A stretch of 27,245 bases of DNA from Nitrosopumilus sp. UBA526 (GTDB lineage: Archaea; Thermoproteota; Nitrososphaeria; Nitrososphaerales; Nitrosopumilaceae): positions 1 through 27,245 of the forward strand of contig DAXZ01000051.1 of assembly GCA_002506665.1 (NCBI GenBank), given 5' to 3'. Made by a program: the position numbers and the translations under genes. Of this stretch, positions 1 through 8,631 are shown piece by piece (within the stretch, counting starts at the first letter, position 1; each line of letters opens with the position of its first letter). The notes beneath the pieces are model-generated. The model was not told the DNA's origin. It did not search any database and was given only the letters and a program-made list of their open reading frames with translations.

Positions 1-1673
1 GATATGACAGTGTCGGCATTGCAACAGCAGACAGCGGAATTAAACTACGAAAGGGAATAGGAAAGGTAGCCGAGGTAAATTCAGAGATGCATCTAGACTC
101 TCTTCCAGGAAAGATTGGAATAGGACATACTAGATGGGCAACCCACGGAGAGGTAACAGACCTTAATGCACATCCACACCAGAGCAGTTCCGGAAAAGTT
201 GCAATAGTACATAACGGAATAATAGAGAACTTTGAGGAGTTAAAGAGACGGTTACAGAATGACGGATATGGTTTCAAGAGTGAGACTGACAGTGAAATAA
301 TTGCAAACCTGCTTGAAAAGCATTACAAAGAGACAGGTGACATCAAAGAGACCATGCAAAAGACGATAGCAGAGATGCGCGGAAATTATGCGTTTGTTGC
401 AATCTTTGATAATAACATACTAGCTGCTGCAAGATTCCATGAACCGCTAATCATAGGGATGGGACAAGATGACTATTTCCTCTCAAGTGATGTCCTAGGA
501 TTCATAGAGTATACGGATGACGCCATATATCTGGAGAATGGAAATTTCATAGTGCTGGAGCAAGACAGATTACAGATATTTGATTTTCAGGGAGTTTCAG
601 TAAAACACAGAGTCACAAAGGTATCAAAAGAGTTTGGAGACGCATACAAGGGTGACTATGCGCACTTTACACTAAAGGAGATTTATGAGCAGCCCGAGAC
701 GGTATTAAAGGCAGGAGAAAAGACTCTGCAAGGACTCGGCGATGCCATAAAACACATCAGGGGAGCCAAGAACATCTATGTGACAGGAAGTGGAACAAGC
801 TACAACTCGGCATTAATTGCAAAACAACTCCTCTCAAAATATGCCAGAATCAAGGCAGAGCCAATCATCTCAAGTGAGCTACGGTTCTTGCAAGACAGCA
901 TTGAGGGAAACTCTGTTATCATTGCCATGTCTCAGAGCGGAGAGAGTGCAGATGTCTTGGAGGCAGTAAAAATTGCAAAGCAGGCAGGCTGTATGGTCAT
1001 TGGTATAGTAAATCAGCGGACATCATCACTGGCCCGTGAGGCAGATATAGTAATAGGAATGAACTGTGGACCAGAGATAGGAGTGGCCGCAACAAAGAGC
1101 CTCACTGCGCAGCTGTCCATAATTTACAAGATTATTGAGGGGTTGGATGGGAATATCACATTTGACTTTGAGGCAATATCAAAACTGATATCAGAGATAT
1201 TGGAGAACCCTGCTCAGATCAAAGAGATTGCTAAAAAGCTAAAGGATATCTCAGATATCTATGTCCTAGGACGTGGAATCAACTATCCTGTTGCAATAGA
1301 GGCGGCACTAAAACTAAAGGAGCTTACATACATTCATGCCGAAGGCATACCGGGCGGGGAGTTAAAACATGGTCCACTTGCGCTCATGGATTCAAACGTG
1401 TTTGTAATAATTATCAATCCAAACGACTCGACTTATTCAGACACACTGACTAGTGCAAGGGAGATCAAGGCCCGCGGGGCAAAAATAATTGGCATCTCAG
1501 ATGTAAAGAGCGATGTGTATGACTATTGGATACAGATTCCAGTAGCTGATGAGACATCATATCTTATCTCAGAGTTGATTCCAATTCAGCTGTTATCATA
1601 TTATGCAGCACTAGAAAAAGATACGGATCCCGACTATCCAAGAAACCTAGCAAAGTCAGTTACTGTCAAATAG
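1..1673 (+). CDS. glmS: Glutamine-fructose-6-phosphate aminotransferase (isomerizing), 5' partial
   Basis: Converts fructose-6-phosphate and glutamine to glucosamine-6-phosphate, the entry to UDP-GlcNAc and archaeal surface glycans. The frame is open from base 3 to the window edge and starts with YDSVGIATADSG, as in the GlmS glutaminase domain, so the catalytic N-terminal Cys lies upstream of the window and the ATG at 87 is internal. Visible are GHTRWATHG and HNGIIENF of the class II amidotransferase domain. Two SIS sugar-isomerase domains follow (VTGSGTSYNSA, SQSGESADVLEA; then VLGRGINYPVAIE, EGIPGGELKHGP). The C-terminus DYPRNLAKSVTVK is the expected GlmS end, which carries active-site residues. 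The 3' end overlaps the convergent cobT-like gene by 18 bp. Confidence 0.96.
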   Translation, partial: YDSVGIATADSGIKLRKGIGKVAEVNSEMHLDSLPGKIGIGHTRWATHGEVTDLNAHPHQSSSGKVAIVHNGIIENFEELKRRLQNDGYGFKSETDSEIIANLLEKHYKETGDIKETMQKTIAEMRGNYAFVAIFDNNILAAARFHEPLIIGMGQDDYFLSSDVLGFIEYTDDAIYLENGNFIVLEQDRLQIFDFQGVSVKHRVTKVSKEFGDAYKGDYAHFTLKEIYEQPETVLKAGEKTLQGLGDAIKHIRGAKNIYVTGSGTSYNSALIAKQLLSKYARIKAEPIISSELRFLQDSIEGNSVIIAMSQSGESADVLEAVKIAKQAGCMVIGIVNQRTSSLAREADIVIGMNCGPEIGVAATKSLTAQLSIIYKIIEGLDGNITFDFEAISKLISEILENPAQIKEIAKKLKDISDIYVLGRGINYPVAIEAALKLKELTYIHAEGIPGGELKHGPLALMDSNVFVIIINPNDSTYSDTLTSAREIKARGAKIIGISDVKSDVYDYWIQIPVADETSYLISELIPIQLLSYYAALEKDTDPDYPRNLAKSVTVK

Positions 1674-2723
1674 CCTGGAATATTCTTTTTCTGCCATCTC
1701 TAAAAACTTTGCAGAGTTATACCCTGTCTTTGCCATAGATGATATCATACATCCACCTGCACCTACTCCCTCCTTTACAAACCCCTCAGAGTATGCCCTG
1801 AGGCCTGGGAACTCCGAGTCCTCAAGTTTTGGGTTGACAGATATTGCAGCAATGTCGGCAATCTCTTTTATGAGGCCGACAAAGTTTGCACTCGAGTCAT
1901 CTATGATATAACAGCTAGTACCAATAACGGTATTTTCTTCATTGAATCCTATCTTTGATGCAAAGGCCAGTACTGCTGCCATCTGTGTCCCTCCTGCAAG
2001 CATGACACGGGACACACCGGATGCCGAGCTCAGCATGCCTGCCACAAACGGAATCATCGGGTCACCCACCTTGGCTATAATACTATATGGATGATCAGAG
2101 TCTATTCTCTCAAGTGCAGATGCCGCAACCTTGTTTTTTAGCTCTATAGGATTCTTGGGAATACTAGAACTTACCCTGGCATCATATCCTAGTGCTCTGA
2201 GTACTGCAAGCGCAGTAGTTGTCCCACCGGGAATACTCTCGCCTATTATCAGACAGTCAGTAAGGGACGCTAGACTTCGTCCTATAATTCTGCCATAATC
2301 CACTGCATGAGACACCTGAGAGTCAGTCATGGCATCAGACACGGAGATGTTTTTCCCCGATGACATGCCCGTATCAATGAATGGCAGTTTTGGTGGAATC
2401 TTGCTTCCGGCATTAATTGTCAGGTGCGGAATGCTTGCCGACTCGAGTGCAGTCTTTGTGAGCAGTCCCGGTGTAGGTTTGCCGTCAGGTGTCATTGGAA
2501 TTTTGTCGATTGTTTTACAGTACCCATAATGAAGATATTCTGCATCTGCCGGGGGGGTAAATTTGATAGAGTCAATGTCTGCGCCTGCAAGTGTAATGCC
2601 TGGAATCTCACATGTCTCAGTGTAGGATATTACAAATGAAAAAAGAGACCTGCCAGACTTTAGGGATTCAACAAAGTTGTATCCCTGGCTTTTATTTCCA
2701 AACACCTCAAAGTCTTTCATCAT
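1656..2723 (-). CDS. CobT-like nicotinate-nucleotide--dimethylbenzimidazole phosphoribosyltransferase, archaeal type
   Basis: 355 residues, resembling the archaeal CobT family (UPF0284/TIGR00303 type). The family is thought to activate the lower-ligand base of cobalamin, which fits the cobalamin-producing Thaumarchaeota. Recognisable segments are TPGLLTKTAL, HLTINAGSKIPPKLPFIDTG, the glycine-rich IIGESIPGGTTTALAVLRALGY, and VMLAGGTQMAAVLAF. It starts with two consecutive ATGs (2723 and 2720). It is the last gene of a three-gene minus-strand operon, 4 bp downstream of the MBL gene, and its end overlaps glmS tail to tail. Family assignment is firm; the exact substrate is inferred. Confidence 0.85.
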   Translation of the reverse strand: MMKDFEVFGNKSQGYNFVESLKSGRSLFSFVISYTETCEIPGITLAGADIDSIKFTPPADAEYLHYGYCKTIDKIPMTPDGKPTPGLLTKTALESASIPHLTINAGSKIPPKLPFIDTGMSSGKNISVSDAMTDSQVSHAVDYGRIIGRSLASLTDCLIIGESIPGGTTTALAVLRALGYDARVSSSIPKNPIELKNKVAASALERIDSDHPYSIIAKVGDPMIPFVAGMLSSASGVSRVMLAGGTQMAAVLAFASKIGFNEENTVIGTSCYIIDDSSANFVGLIKEIADIAAISVNPKLEDSEFPGLRAYSEGFVKEGVGAGGCMISSMAKTGYNSAKFLEMAEKEYSRLFDSN

Positions 2724-2727
2724 CAGT

Positions 2728-3336
2728 TTACCCCATCATATCAACAAACTGCTGTTTGGTTCTCTTGTGCATCACATGGTTTGTCATCTTTTCTGCCCCA
2801 AGTGTAGATGTCTGGGTACTCCCATAGTTGTGGCCGGAATACATTACCAGGTCATCATCGAGATTATACAATACATCAAAGAGGCTGTCATAGAGATCCT
2901 GTACGCTGCCACCTGCAAGGTCAGTCCTGCCACAGTTTCCAACAAACAGCGTATCACCTGAAAATATCTTGCCGTCCCCTACAAGGCAGATACTGTCCTG
3001 GGAATGGCCAGGTGTATGAAGCACCCGGAGTTTCGAGTCTCCAAACTCTATGAGATCGCCATCAACTACGGAAATGTCGTGCTCTAGTTCAGATGACTTG
3101 TGCTGTATGATTTGAGACTTTGTGGATTCTGCCATTGCCTGGTTTCCAAGCGTATGATCAAAGTGATGATGGGTGTTTACAATATATTTTATTTTTAGAT
3201 TATTTCGCTTGATTATCATCTCGAGTTCCATCAGATCCCAGGAGGGGTCAATTATGATTGCCTCGCCGGTATTCTCATCTTCAACTATGTAGGCAAAGTT
3301 TTGCATGTTGCCTACCTGGATTTGATGAACCTTCAC
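2728..3336 (-). CDS. MBL-fold metallo-hydrolase (glyoxalase II-like)
   Basis: 202 residues. The metal-binding signature THHHFDHTLGN near residues 55-65 is the HxHxDH motif of the metallo-beta-lactamase fold. Later ligands are the His in HTPGHSQDS, the Asp in FSGDTLFVGNCGRTDL and the terminal His in YSGHNYGS. The layout resembles short glyoxalase II/persulfide-dioxygenase-like archaeal proteins, but the C-terminal substrate domain is short, so the substrate is not predictable. The start is GTG at 3336, overlapping the TGA of the upstream nnrE-like gene (GTGA), which implies translational coupling. Probably a housekeeping thioester or thiol-adduct hydrolase. Confidence 0.85.
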   Translation of the reverse strand: MKVHQIQVGNMQNFAYIVEDENTGEAIIIDPSWDLMELEMIIKRNNLKIKYIVNTHHHFDHTLGNQAMAESTKSQIIQHKSSELEHDISVVDGDLIEFGDSKLRVLHTPGHSQDSICLVGDGKIFSGDTLFVGNCGRTDLAGGSVQDLYDSLFDVLYNLDDDLVMYSGHNYGSTQTSTLGAEKMTNHVMHKRTKQQFVDMMG

Positions 3337-3974
3337 AGTATACCCTCCTCAGATTCCGGAGGAATGCCAATCTTTTCTACAAACACCTTGCCTGTCAAGT
3401 CTCTTCTCTTTGGGATGCCTTGCTTCATTTTGTGAAAAGTAACTGTCATGTCACACTTTGTAAATATATTTGCAGTCAGCCCCGTCTGCGGGTCAAGGCC
3501 TGATGGGACATCGACGGCAATCTTGTAGCAGTCAGAAGCATTGATGTATTTGATAGCAGACGCATATGGCTCCTTAATGTCTCCAGATATTCCGGTTCCA
3601 AATATTGCATCAATTATTACATCAGGAATATAGTTCAGAGTAACTTCAGATAGCAGTTTTACTGATGGCATCTTTTCTAGTATAGACCAGTTCCATCTGC
3701 TCTCTACAGTCTTTATCTCTGCAGGTTTGCCAAGAAGAAGAACTCGAACCTGAGCTCCATATCCTGCCAAGTGCCTTGCCATAACCAGCCCGTCACCGCC
3801 GTTGTTTCCTAGTCCTGCAATGACCAAGATGGATGATAATTTAATGTCATCAACTGCCTCTACCAGGCGTCTGACAGCAGCTGCACCGGCATTTTCCATC
3901 ATGAACTTTTTCAAAAATCCCATCTCATGACCCCTGTTCTCTATAGCATACATTTGATCAACTGTAATCTCCAT
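3333..3974 (-). CDS. nnrE: NAD(P)H-hydrate epimerase (YjeF N-terminal domain)
   Basis: 213 residues, a stand-alone YjeF_N domain that epimerises damaged NAD(P)HX. Motifs are the N-terminal MYAIENRGHEMG and MMENAGAAA, the dinucleotide-fold loop VIAGLGNNGGDGLVMARHL, DAIFGTGISGDIKEP and the VDVPSGLDPQTG segment with the conserved Asp. The ADP-dependent dehydratase domain usually fused in bacteria is absent and would have to be encoded elsewhere. First gene of the minus-strand operon. The start ATG at 3974 is divergent from the translin-family gene, with an AT-rich promoter-like stretch (about 3989-4004) roughly 26 bp upstream. Confidence 0.88.
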   Translation of the reverse strand: MEITVDQMYAIENRGHEMGFLKKFMMENAGAAAVRRLVEAVDDIKLSSILVIAGLGNNGGDGLVMARHLAGYGAQVRVLLLGKPAEIKTVESRWNWSILEKMPSVKLLSEVTLNYIPDVIIDAIFGTGISGDIKEPYASAIKYINASDCYKIAVDVPSGLDPQTGLTANIFTKCDMTVTFHKMKQGIPKRRDLTGKVFVEKIGIPPESEEGIL

Positions 3975-4047
3975 GTGTATGATGAAATATTATCTAAAAT
4001 AAGAGTTTAGCAAACGGCTTTATCCTAGTATTTTTTAGTTCCAAGAC

Positions 4048-4653
4048 ATGACACTAAGGGACGTAAAATCCTCACTTGGCAGAATTGCAAAGTCATTAGA
4101 AAAGACTCGGGATTCAAGAGAGTTTCTGCTAAAAAATACAAGAGAGATAGTCATTTTGTGTAGCAAGTCGATCATTGCAGTACATGCCGGTGACCTGGCA
4201 GCAGGAAAAAAGCACCAAAGGCGGGCAGAGATGTTGCTAAAGAGATACAAAAAGAGAGCTACAGGTGAGCTGAGGCGATACCTGATTACGCCTGAGCAAG
4301 AGTTTGTAGAGGCAACGGCTCTTATTGCAATAGTTGAGAAAAGAGAGATACCTTCTGAGAAAAAATTGTCAGTTATGCCCGAGTCATATGTTTTAGGACT
4401 GCTTGACTGTGTCGGGGAGCTAAAGAGACAGGTGTTAGATAGGATTCGGGTAGGTGAGATTGACGAGGCGATGCGGGTCTTTGAGATAATGGAGGAGATG
4501 TATCTTGAGCTGTATACTTTTTCAATGTATGACAAGGTAGTAAAAGAGTCAAGACGAAAGATTGATGTCAACAGAATGCTAGTAGATGATGTCAGGGCGA
4601 TAATAACAGAAGAGAAGAGACGTACAGAACTAGTCAAGAGACTAGAGGGATAG
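4048..4653 (+). CDS. Translin-family RNA/DNA-binding protein
   Basis: 201 residues, predicted entirely helical and charged, as in the translin/TRAX fold. The strongest match is the C-terminal third, where FSMYDKVVKESRRKIDVNRM parallels the translin segment ending in RRKLDV, followed by an acidic/basic helix. An N-terminal DSREFLLKNTREIV helix and ARF-like HAGDLAAGKK also fit. Archaeal translin/TRAX homologues form octameric shells and some cleave RNA; whether this one keeps catalytic acidic residues is not clear by eye. A TATA-like ctttatcc at about 4017-4024 lies about 27 bp upstream of the ATG, so the mRNA is probably leaderless. Confidence 0.75.
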   Translation: MTLRDVKSSLGRIAKSLEKTRDSREFLLKNTREIVILCSKSIIAVHAGDLAAGKKHQRRAEMLLKRYKKRATGELRRYLITPEQEFVEATALIAIVEKREIPSEKKLSVMPESYVLGLLDCVGELKRQVLDRIRVGEIDEAMRVFEIMEEMYLELYTFSMYDKVVKESRRKIDVNRMLVDDVRAIITEEKRRTELVKRLEG

Positions 4654-4738
4654 TGCGGACGATGGGATTTGAACCCACGAACTCCTAAGAGACTAGCCCC
4701 TCAAGCTAGCGCCTTTGACCAGGCTGGGCGACATCCGC
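4654..4738 (-). tRNA. tRNA-Leu (anticodon GAG)
   Basis: Read on the minus strand, the acceptor GCGGATG pairs with CGTCCGC (one G-T pair), with discriminator A at 4654. The anticodon stem CTAGC/GCTAG encloses TTGAGGG, giving GAG. A long variable arm (class II) precedes a GTGGG-TTCAAAT-CCCAT T-arm. No intron is visible. The TATA box it appears to share with rpoN is centred at 4764, 26 bp upstream of the 5' end. Confidence 0.95.
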
Positions 4739-4758
4739 AACATGGCCTGCTTGAATGG

Positions 4759-4770
4759 TTTTTATAATCC
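4759..4770. promoter_or_regulatory. Shared bidirectional TATA box for tRNA-Leu and rpoN
   Basis: The sequence tttttataatcc has a palindromic TTATAA core. Its centre (4764) is 26 bp from the 5' end of the minus-strand tRNA-Leu (4738) and 25 bp from the GTG start of rpoN (4789). No other TATA-like stretch lies in the 50-bp divergent gap, so one box could direct both transcripts, with a leaderless rpoN mRNA. This is inferred from spacing alone. Confidence 0.6.
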
Positions 4771-4788
4771 TTGATTACTTTTTTGTTC

Positions 4789-5025
4789 GTGTTAATTCCT
4801 GTTAGATGTCTGACCTGTGGAAGGCTGATTGCAGACAAGTATGATGATTATCAAACAAGGATAAAGGCAGGAGAGGATCCTACAAAGATCCTTGATTCCT
4901 TGGGTTTTGAGAGATACTGTTGCAGAAGGATGCTCCTAACAACTGTTGAGACCATACAGCAAGTCATTCCTTTCTACGAGGCAATTCAGCGAAGAAAGCA
5001 AGAAGTCCAATCAGAGTTGGAGTAG
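4789..5025 (+). CDS. rpoN: DNA-directed RNA polymerase subunit N (Rpb10 homologue)
   Basis: 78 residues. The subunit is a small zinc-binding scaffold joining the RpoD-RpoL platform to the polymerase core. The Zn site is visible as LIPVRCLTCGRLI at the N-terminus and RYCCRRMLL in the middle (CxxC...CC). I choose GTG 4789 because family members begin almost directly with IPVRC and because the TATA box at 4761-4767 puts transcription start on this codon; the longer TTG start at 4771 would add six unsupported hydrophobic residues. Two bases separate its stop from eno. In many archaea rpoK follows here; it is absent from this position. Confidence 0.93.
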   Translation: MLIPVRCLTCGRLIADKYDDYQTRIKAGEDPTKILDSLGFERYCCRRMLLTTVETIQQVIPFYEAIQRRKQEVQSELE

Positions 5026-5027
5026 CT

Positions 5028-6266
5028 TTGACTAGAATCTCCTCAGTTGAAGGACGGATTCTATACAACAGCAGAGCAAGCAAGACCATAGAGGTGGACG
5101 TTTATTCTGATAACAAATTTTTAGGCAGGGTATGTGCGCCGTCAGGTGCTAGTGTAGGAAGACACGAGGTTGCCGGTTTTCCAGACGGAGGGCCAACACA
5201 GAGTCTTAGAATCCTAAAGGAGAACTCGGCAAAGTTTGTCGGTCTCGAGTCATCAGACTTGGAGGGAATCCATGACACACTAAACGAGATAGACGGTACT
5301 GATAACTATTCTGTGATCGGGGGAGCTCTTGCCTTTGCTGTAACAATTGCGGCAACAGAGTCAGCATCAAGAGCTGCCGGTGTACCGCTGTTTAAAATGC
5401 TCTCATCAAAATCATCATTTAGATTTCCGCGTCCTCTAGGAAATATTTTAGGCGGCGGTGCGCATGCAGGACCTGGAACACCAGACATCCAAGAGATTCT
5501 AGTATGTGATATAGGCTCAAAGAATATTGAGGATGTAATTGATACTAATCTGTCCATACATAAAGAGCTGCGCGACATACTAGAGAAAGAAGACCCCGAC
5601 TTTACAAACGGCAGGGGGGATGAAGGAGGCTGGGCGCCAAGACTAGATAATCAAAGAGCCCTCGAGTTATCAGCCAAGGCATGTGAGAATCTTGGATTTA
5701 CCCTGGGAGAGGAGGTATCACTTGGAGTAGACTTTGCGGCATCGACGCAGTGGGATGAGCAAAAGAAAAAATATGTCTATGACAGGGAAGGATTTGAGAA
5801 TTCCTCAGGGGAGCAGATTGATTTTGTGGCAGATATAATTGAGAAATTTAAATTAATTTATGCCGAAGATACAGTCCACGAAGAGGCGTTTGGGGACATG
5901 GCAGAACTAACAGCTAGGTTTCCAAAGACCCTGGTTACAGGAGATGACCTGACAGTTACAAGCAGGAATATCCTCAGAAAGGCAATAGATGCAAAGTCAT
6001 GCAATGCTGCAATCCTAAAGGTAAATCAGGCAGGCAGTCTCTTTGATGCCATGGAGTTTGCAAAGGAGGCAGCAAGCAACAATATCAAACTAGTTACATC
6101 ACACAGGTCAGGCGAGTCTACTGATTCGCAGATAGCTCATATTGGCATTGCTACAGACTCAAAGATGCTCAAAGTTGGCATTGTTGGAGGAGAGAGGGTG
6201 GCAAAACTCAACGAGTTGTTACGGCTCTCAGGGCATGGTTTAATATGCGGGATGGCAGAGGTTTAG
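5028..6266 (+). CDS. eno: Enolase (phosphopyruvate hydratase)
   Basis: 412 residues. Interconverts 2-phosphoglycerate and phosphoenolpyruvate. Metal and catalytic motifs are APSGASVGRHEV (mobile loop), LGVDFAAS (metal Asp), IYAEDTVHEEAF, VTGDDLTVTS (metal Asp), ILKVNQAGSL (catalytic Lys) and SHRSGESTDSQIAHI (catalytic His). LKVGIVGGERVAKLNELLR is the C-terminal Lys/Arg signature. The N-terminal DSRGNPT motif is diverged to NSRASKT. The TTG start at 5028 sits 2 bp after the rpoN stop and gives the expected N-terminus RISSVEGRILYNSR. No closer ATG exists. Confidence 0.94.
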   Translation: MTRISSVEGRILYNSRASKTIEVDVYSDNKFLGRVCAPSGASVGRHEVAGFPDGGPTQSLRILKENSAKFVGLESSDLEGIHDTLNEIDGTDNYSVIGGALAFAVTIAATESASRAAGVPLFKMLSSKSSFRFPRPLGNILGGGAHAGPGTPDIQEILVCDIGSKNIEDVIDTNLSIHKELRDILEKEDPDFTNGRGDEGGWAPRLDNQRALELSAKACENLGFTLGEEVSLGVDFAASTQWDEQKKKYVYDREGFENSSGEQIDFVADIIEKFKLIYAEDTVHEEAFGDMAELTARFPKTLVTGDDLTVTSRNILRKAIDAKSCNAAILKVNQAGSLFDAMEFAKEAASNNIKLVTSHRSGESTDSQIAHIGIATDSKMLKVGIVGGERVAKLNELLRLSGHGLICGMAEV

Positions 6267-6273
6267 AATCGTC

Positions 6274-6897
6274 ATGAGTCAACAGGCAGAGATCACTGAC
6301 ATCAAAAAAAAGGTCTTCAACACAGGAATCAGGGTTGGAACCCATGTAAAGACAAAGTTTATGGAAAAATTTATCCGCGAGTCCAACCCCGAGGGACTCT
6401 ATACGCTTGATTTGGATATCACACTAGAAAAGATTCAGACAGCAGCTAGGTTCATCAACAGGGTAGGAGTAGAGAATCTCATCGTATGCTCTGGCGTAAA
6501 GAGCGCAACTACCCCGGTTGAAAAGTTTTGTGAGTGCTTGGGCGCTAAAGGGTTACTTGGAAGATTCATGCCGGGAACCCTGACAAATCCCTCATTACGT
6601 GAATATATTGAACCAAAGCTGGTATTGATTTCAGACCCCCAGGTAGATCAGCAGGCAGTTGTGGAGGCAACAAATGCAGGCATCCCAATTATAGGAATTG
6701 CAGATACAGATAACATTACATCAAACCTGGATGTAATAATTCCTGCAAACAACCGTGGGATACAGGCCATAGCAACAGTCTACTGGCTGCTGGTACGTCA
6801 GGTATTAATCGACAGGGGGGAATTAAAAGACAACGAGTCGACAAAGTACGAGATTGATGATTTTGAGACAAAGATCACCAAAGAGGAGATCGAGTAA
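6274..6897 (+). CDS. rpsB: 30S ribosomal protein uS2
   Basis: 207 residues, archaeal/eukaryotic Sa-type S2. Landmarks are GIRVGTHVKTKFMEKFI, the AARFINRVGVENLIVC helix, GLLGRFMPGTLTNPS, the LVLISDPQVDQQAVVEA strand-turn, and GIPIIGIADTDNITSNLDVIIPANNRG, the most conserved S2 region. The acidic C-terminal tail is common in this group. It follows eno by 7 bp with ATG at 6274, in the usual archaeal rpoN-eno-rpsB order. Confidence 0.95.
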   Translation: MSQQAEITDIKKKVFNTGIRVGTHVKTKFMEKFIRESNPEGLYTLDLDITLEKIQTAARFINRVGVENLIVCSGVKSATTPVEKFCECLGAKGLLGRFMPGTLTNPSLREYIEPKLVLISDPQVDQQAVVEATNAGIPIIGIADTDNITSNLDVIIPANNRGIQAIATVYWLLVRQVLIDRGELKDNESTKYEIDDFETKITKEEIE

Positions 6898-6912
6898 ATT
6901 TTCAGTGTCCTA

Positions 6913-7851
6913 TTGAAATCTAGAGCTTCTGCACCAGGAAAGGTAATTCTCTTTGGCGAGCATTTTGTAGTGTATGGCGTCAAGGCGGTTCTCTGTGCAA
7001 TAAATAAGAGAGTGTATGTGACTGCAGAAAAGACAGACCAGAAAAAAATAGTCATAAAGTCAGATATTGGCGAGCTGACTTTGGAGCCAGACAAAACAGT
7101 TTCAGAGATTAAATCGCCGCTAAGACCATTTTATTATTTGGCAGACAAGATGATTAAAAATCAGGACACGGGAATCAAAGTTATCATAGAATCAGATATT
7201 CCGCCAGGAGTAGGCCTAGGCTCGTCATCAGCATGTTGTATTGCAGGAGCTTCTGCAATATCAAGACTATTCAAAGATACGTCTAGAGAAGAGGTTCTCA
7301 AACTAGGAGTAGAGGCAGAGAAGACAATCTTTGAGGATACCTCAGGTGCGGATTGTGCTGTCTGCACGTATGGAGGAATCATAGAGTATGAAAAAGACAA
7401 ATTCCAAAAGATAAAAACACAGCCTGATTTTCATCTAGTCATTGCAAACTCTGAGATAAAACGCACCACAGAGTCAGTAGTGGCCAAAGTAAGACGCCAC
7501 AAGGAGAGAGATGAGGGAAAATTTTCTGCCCTGTGCGACAAAGAGTCAAGGCTGGTATCAGATGCCCTGAGACTGATAAATGAGAACCGCGTCCAGGAAC
7601 TGGGCGAGAAGGTGGCAGAGAACCAAGAGTATCTCAGGGACATAAACGTCTCAAATGACATACTAGAGGAGATGATAAAGATAGGACAGAGTACATCATT
7701 TGGCGCAAAGATTACAGGTGCCGGCGGAGGGGGATGTATCTTTGCGCTTGCTGATGAATCAAATCTTGGCAATACGATAAAGCAGTTCAGGGACAAGAAT
7801 TATGATTGCTTTTCAGTCAAGATTGATTTTAAGGGACTGGATACTTTTTAA
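6913..7851 (+). CDS. mvk: Mevalonate kinase
   Basis: 312 residues, a GHMP kinase phosphorylating mevalonate at the 5-position in the isoprenoid pathway. Motif 1 is SAPGKVILFGEHFVVYG at the N-terminus. The phosphate loop is PPGVGLGSSSACCIAGASA near residues 96-114. DTSGADCAVCTYGG carries the catalytic Asp, and KITGAGGGGCIFAL near residue 270 is motif 3. The start is TTG at 6913, placing SAPGK five residues in, as in relatives; no ATG fits. It lies 15 bp after rpsB and leads the isoprenoid genes ipk, idi and idsA. Confidence 0.94.
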   Translation: MKSRASAPGKVILFGEHFVVYGVKAVLCAINKRVYVTAEKTDQKKIVIKSDIGELTLEPDKTVSEIKSPLRPFYYLADKMIKNQDTGIKVIIESDIPPGVGLGSSSACCIAGASAISRLFKDTSREEVLKLGVEAEKTIFEDTSGADCAVCTYGGIIEYEKDKFQKIKTQPDFHLVIANSEIKRTTESVVAKVRRHKERDEGKFSALCDKESRLVSDALRLINENRVQELGEKVAENQEYLRDINVSNDILEEMIKIGQSTSFGAKITGAGGGGCIFALADESNLGNTIKQFRDKNYDCFSVKIDFKGLDTF

Positions 7852-7878
7852 TTGATCAGATTTGTTTAGGACAGATAT

Positions 7879-8631
7879 ATGATTCTGATAAAGCTGGGGG
7901 GTTCTGTTATCACAAACAAAAAGAGGCCGCTATCGGCTAGAAGAAAGGCAATAAATGTCCTCGCCAAAAATTTAAGAAAGATCAAAGAACCAATAATACT
8001 TGTTCACGGGGGCGGTTCATACGGACACTATTGGTCAGCAAGGTACGATATGCATACAAAAGAAAAGAGATATGACATGAGAGGTGTTGCAATAGTTAAA
8101 AATTCAATGATACAGCTAGACAAGATAGTTTTAGATGCGCTGTTACACAACAAGCTAAATCCATACTCTGTTCCCCCCACTGACTTTATGTCAGGGAATA
8201 GGCCGATAGCTGCCAAGGTAAAAGAGATGGCAGCTATTGCAAAGGCAGGCCTGATTCCAGTCACGTACGGCGATGCATTGTGGTTTGGCCAGAAAAAGAC
8301 ATACATCTTGTCAGGGGACAAGATTATGACACATCTTGCAAAGATACTAACCCCCAAGCTCTGCATCTTTGCATTAAATGAAGACGGGCTGTATTCTGAC
8401 TTTGAATCAAAGGAATTAATCTACAAGATAGATAACCGGCGCCCAACAATTCCAGAGAATGCCGCAGACGTCACAGGTGGGATGAGAAGAAAGGTACAAG
8501 AAGCAACAAGTATTGCAAGGGCAGGTACCAGTGTCTTTTTTGTAAATGGAAACAAGCCTGAGAGAATTCTTGAGGCAGTAAAGAACAAGACATTTGAGGG
8601 AACGCTGTTTAGAGGTAAGAGAAATGTCTGA
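7879..8631 (+). CDS. Isopentenyl phosphate kinase
   Basis: 250 residues, an amino-acid-kinase fold enzyme that converts isopentenyl phosphate to IPP in the archaeal alternative mevalonate route. LIKLGGSVITNKK opens the nucleotide site. ILVHGGGSYGHYWSA contains the glycine loop and the His that marks IPK against acetylglutamate or uridylate kinases. PVTYGDALWF, ILSGDKIMTHLAK and DVTGGMRRKVQEA follow as expected. The position between mvk and idi supports the assignment. Its last 8 bp overlap the idi start. Confidence 0.93.
   Translation: MILIKLGGSVITNKKRPLSARRKAINVLAKNLRKIKEPIILVHGGGSYGHYWSARYDMHTKEKRYDMRGVAIVKNSMIQLDKIVLDALLHNKLNPYSVPPTDFMSGNRPIAAKVKEMAAIAKAGLIPVTYGDALWFGQKKTYILSGDKIMTHLAKILTPKLCIFALNEDGLYSDFESKELIYKIDNRRPTIPENAADVTGGMRRKVQEATSIARAGTSVFFVNGNKPERILEAVKNKTFEGTLFRGKRNV

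Noticed and set aside
87..1673. glmS starting at ATG 87
   Set aside because: The frame is open to the window edge and the preceding residues (YDSVGIATADSG) are conserved GlmS sequence, so the gene is 5' partial.
4035..4637. Minus-strand 200-residue frame opposite the translin-family gene
   Set aside because: Ser/Ile-rich antisense shadow; the + strand frame has family motifs and a promoter.
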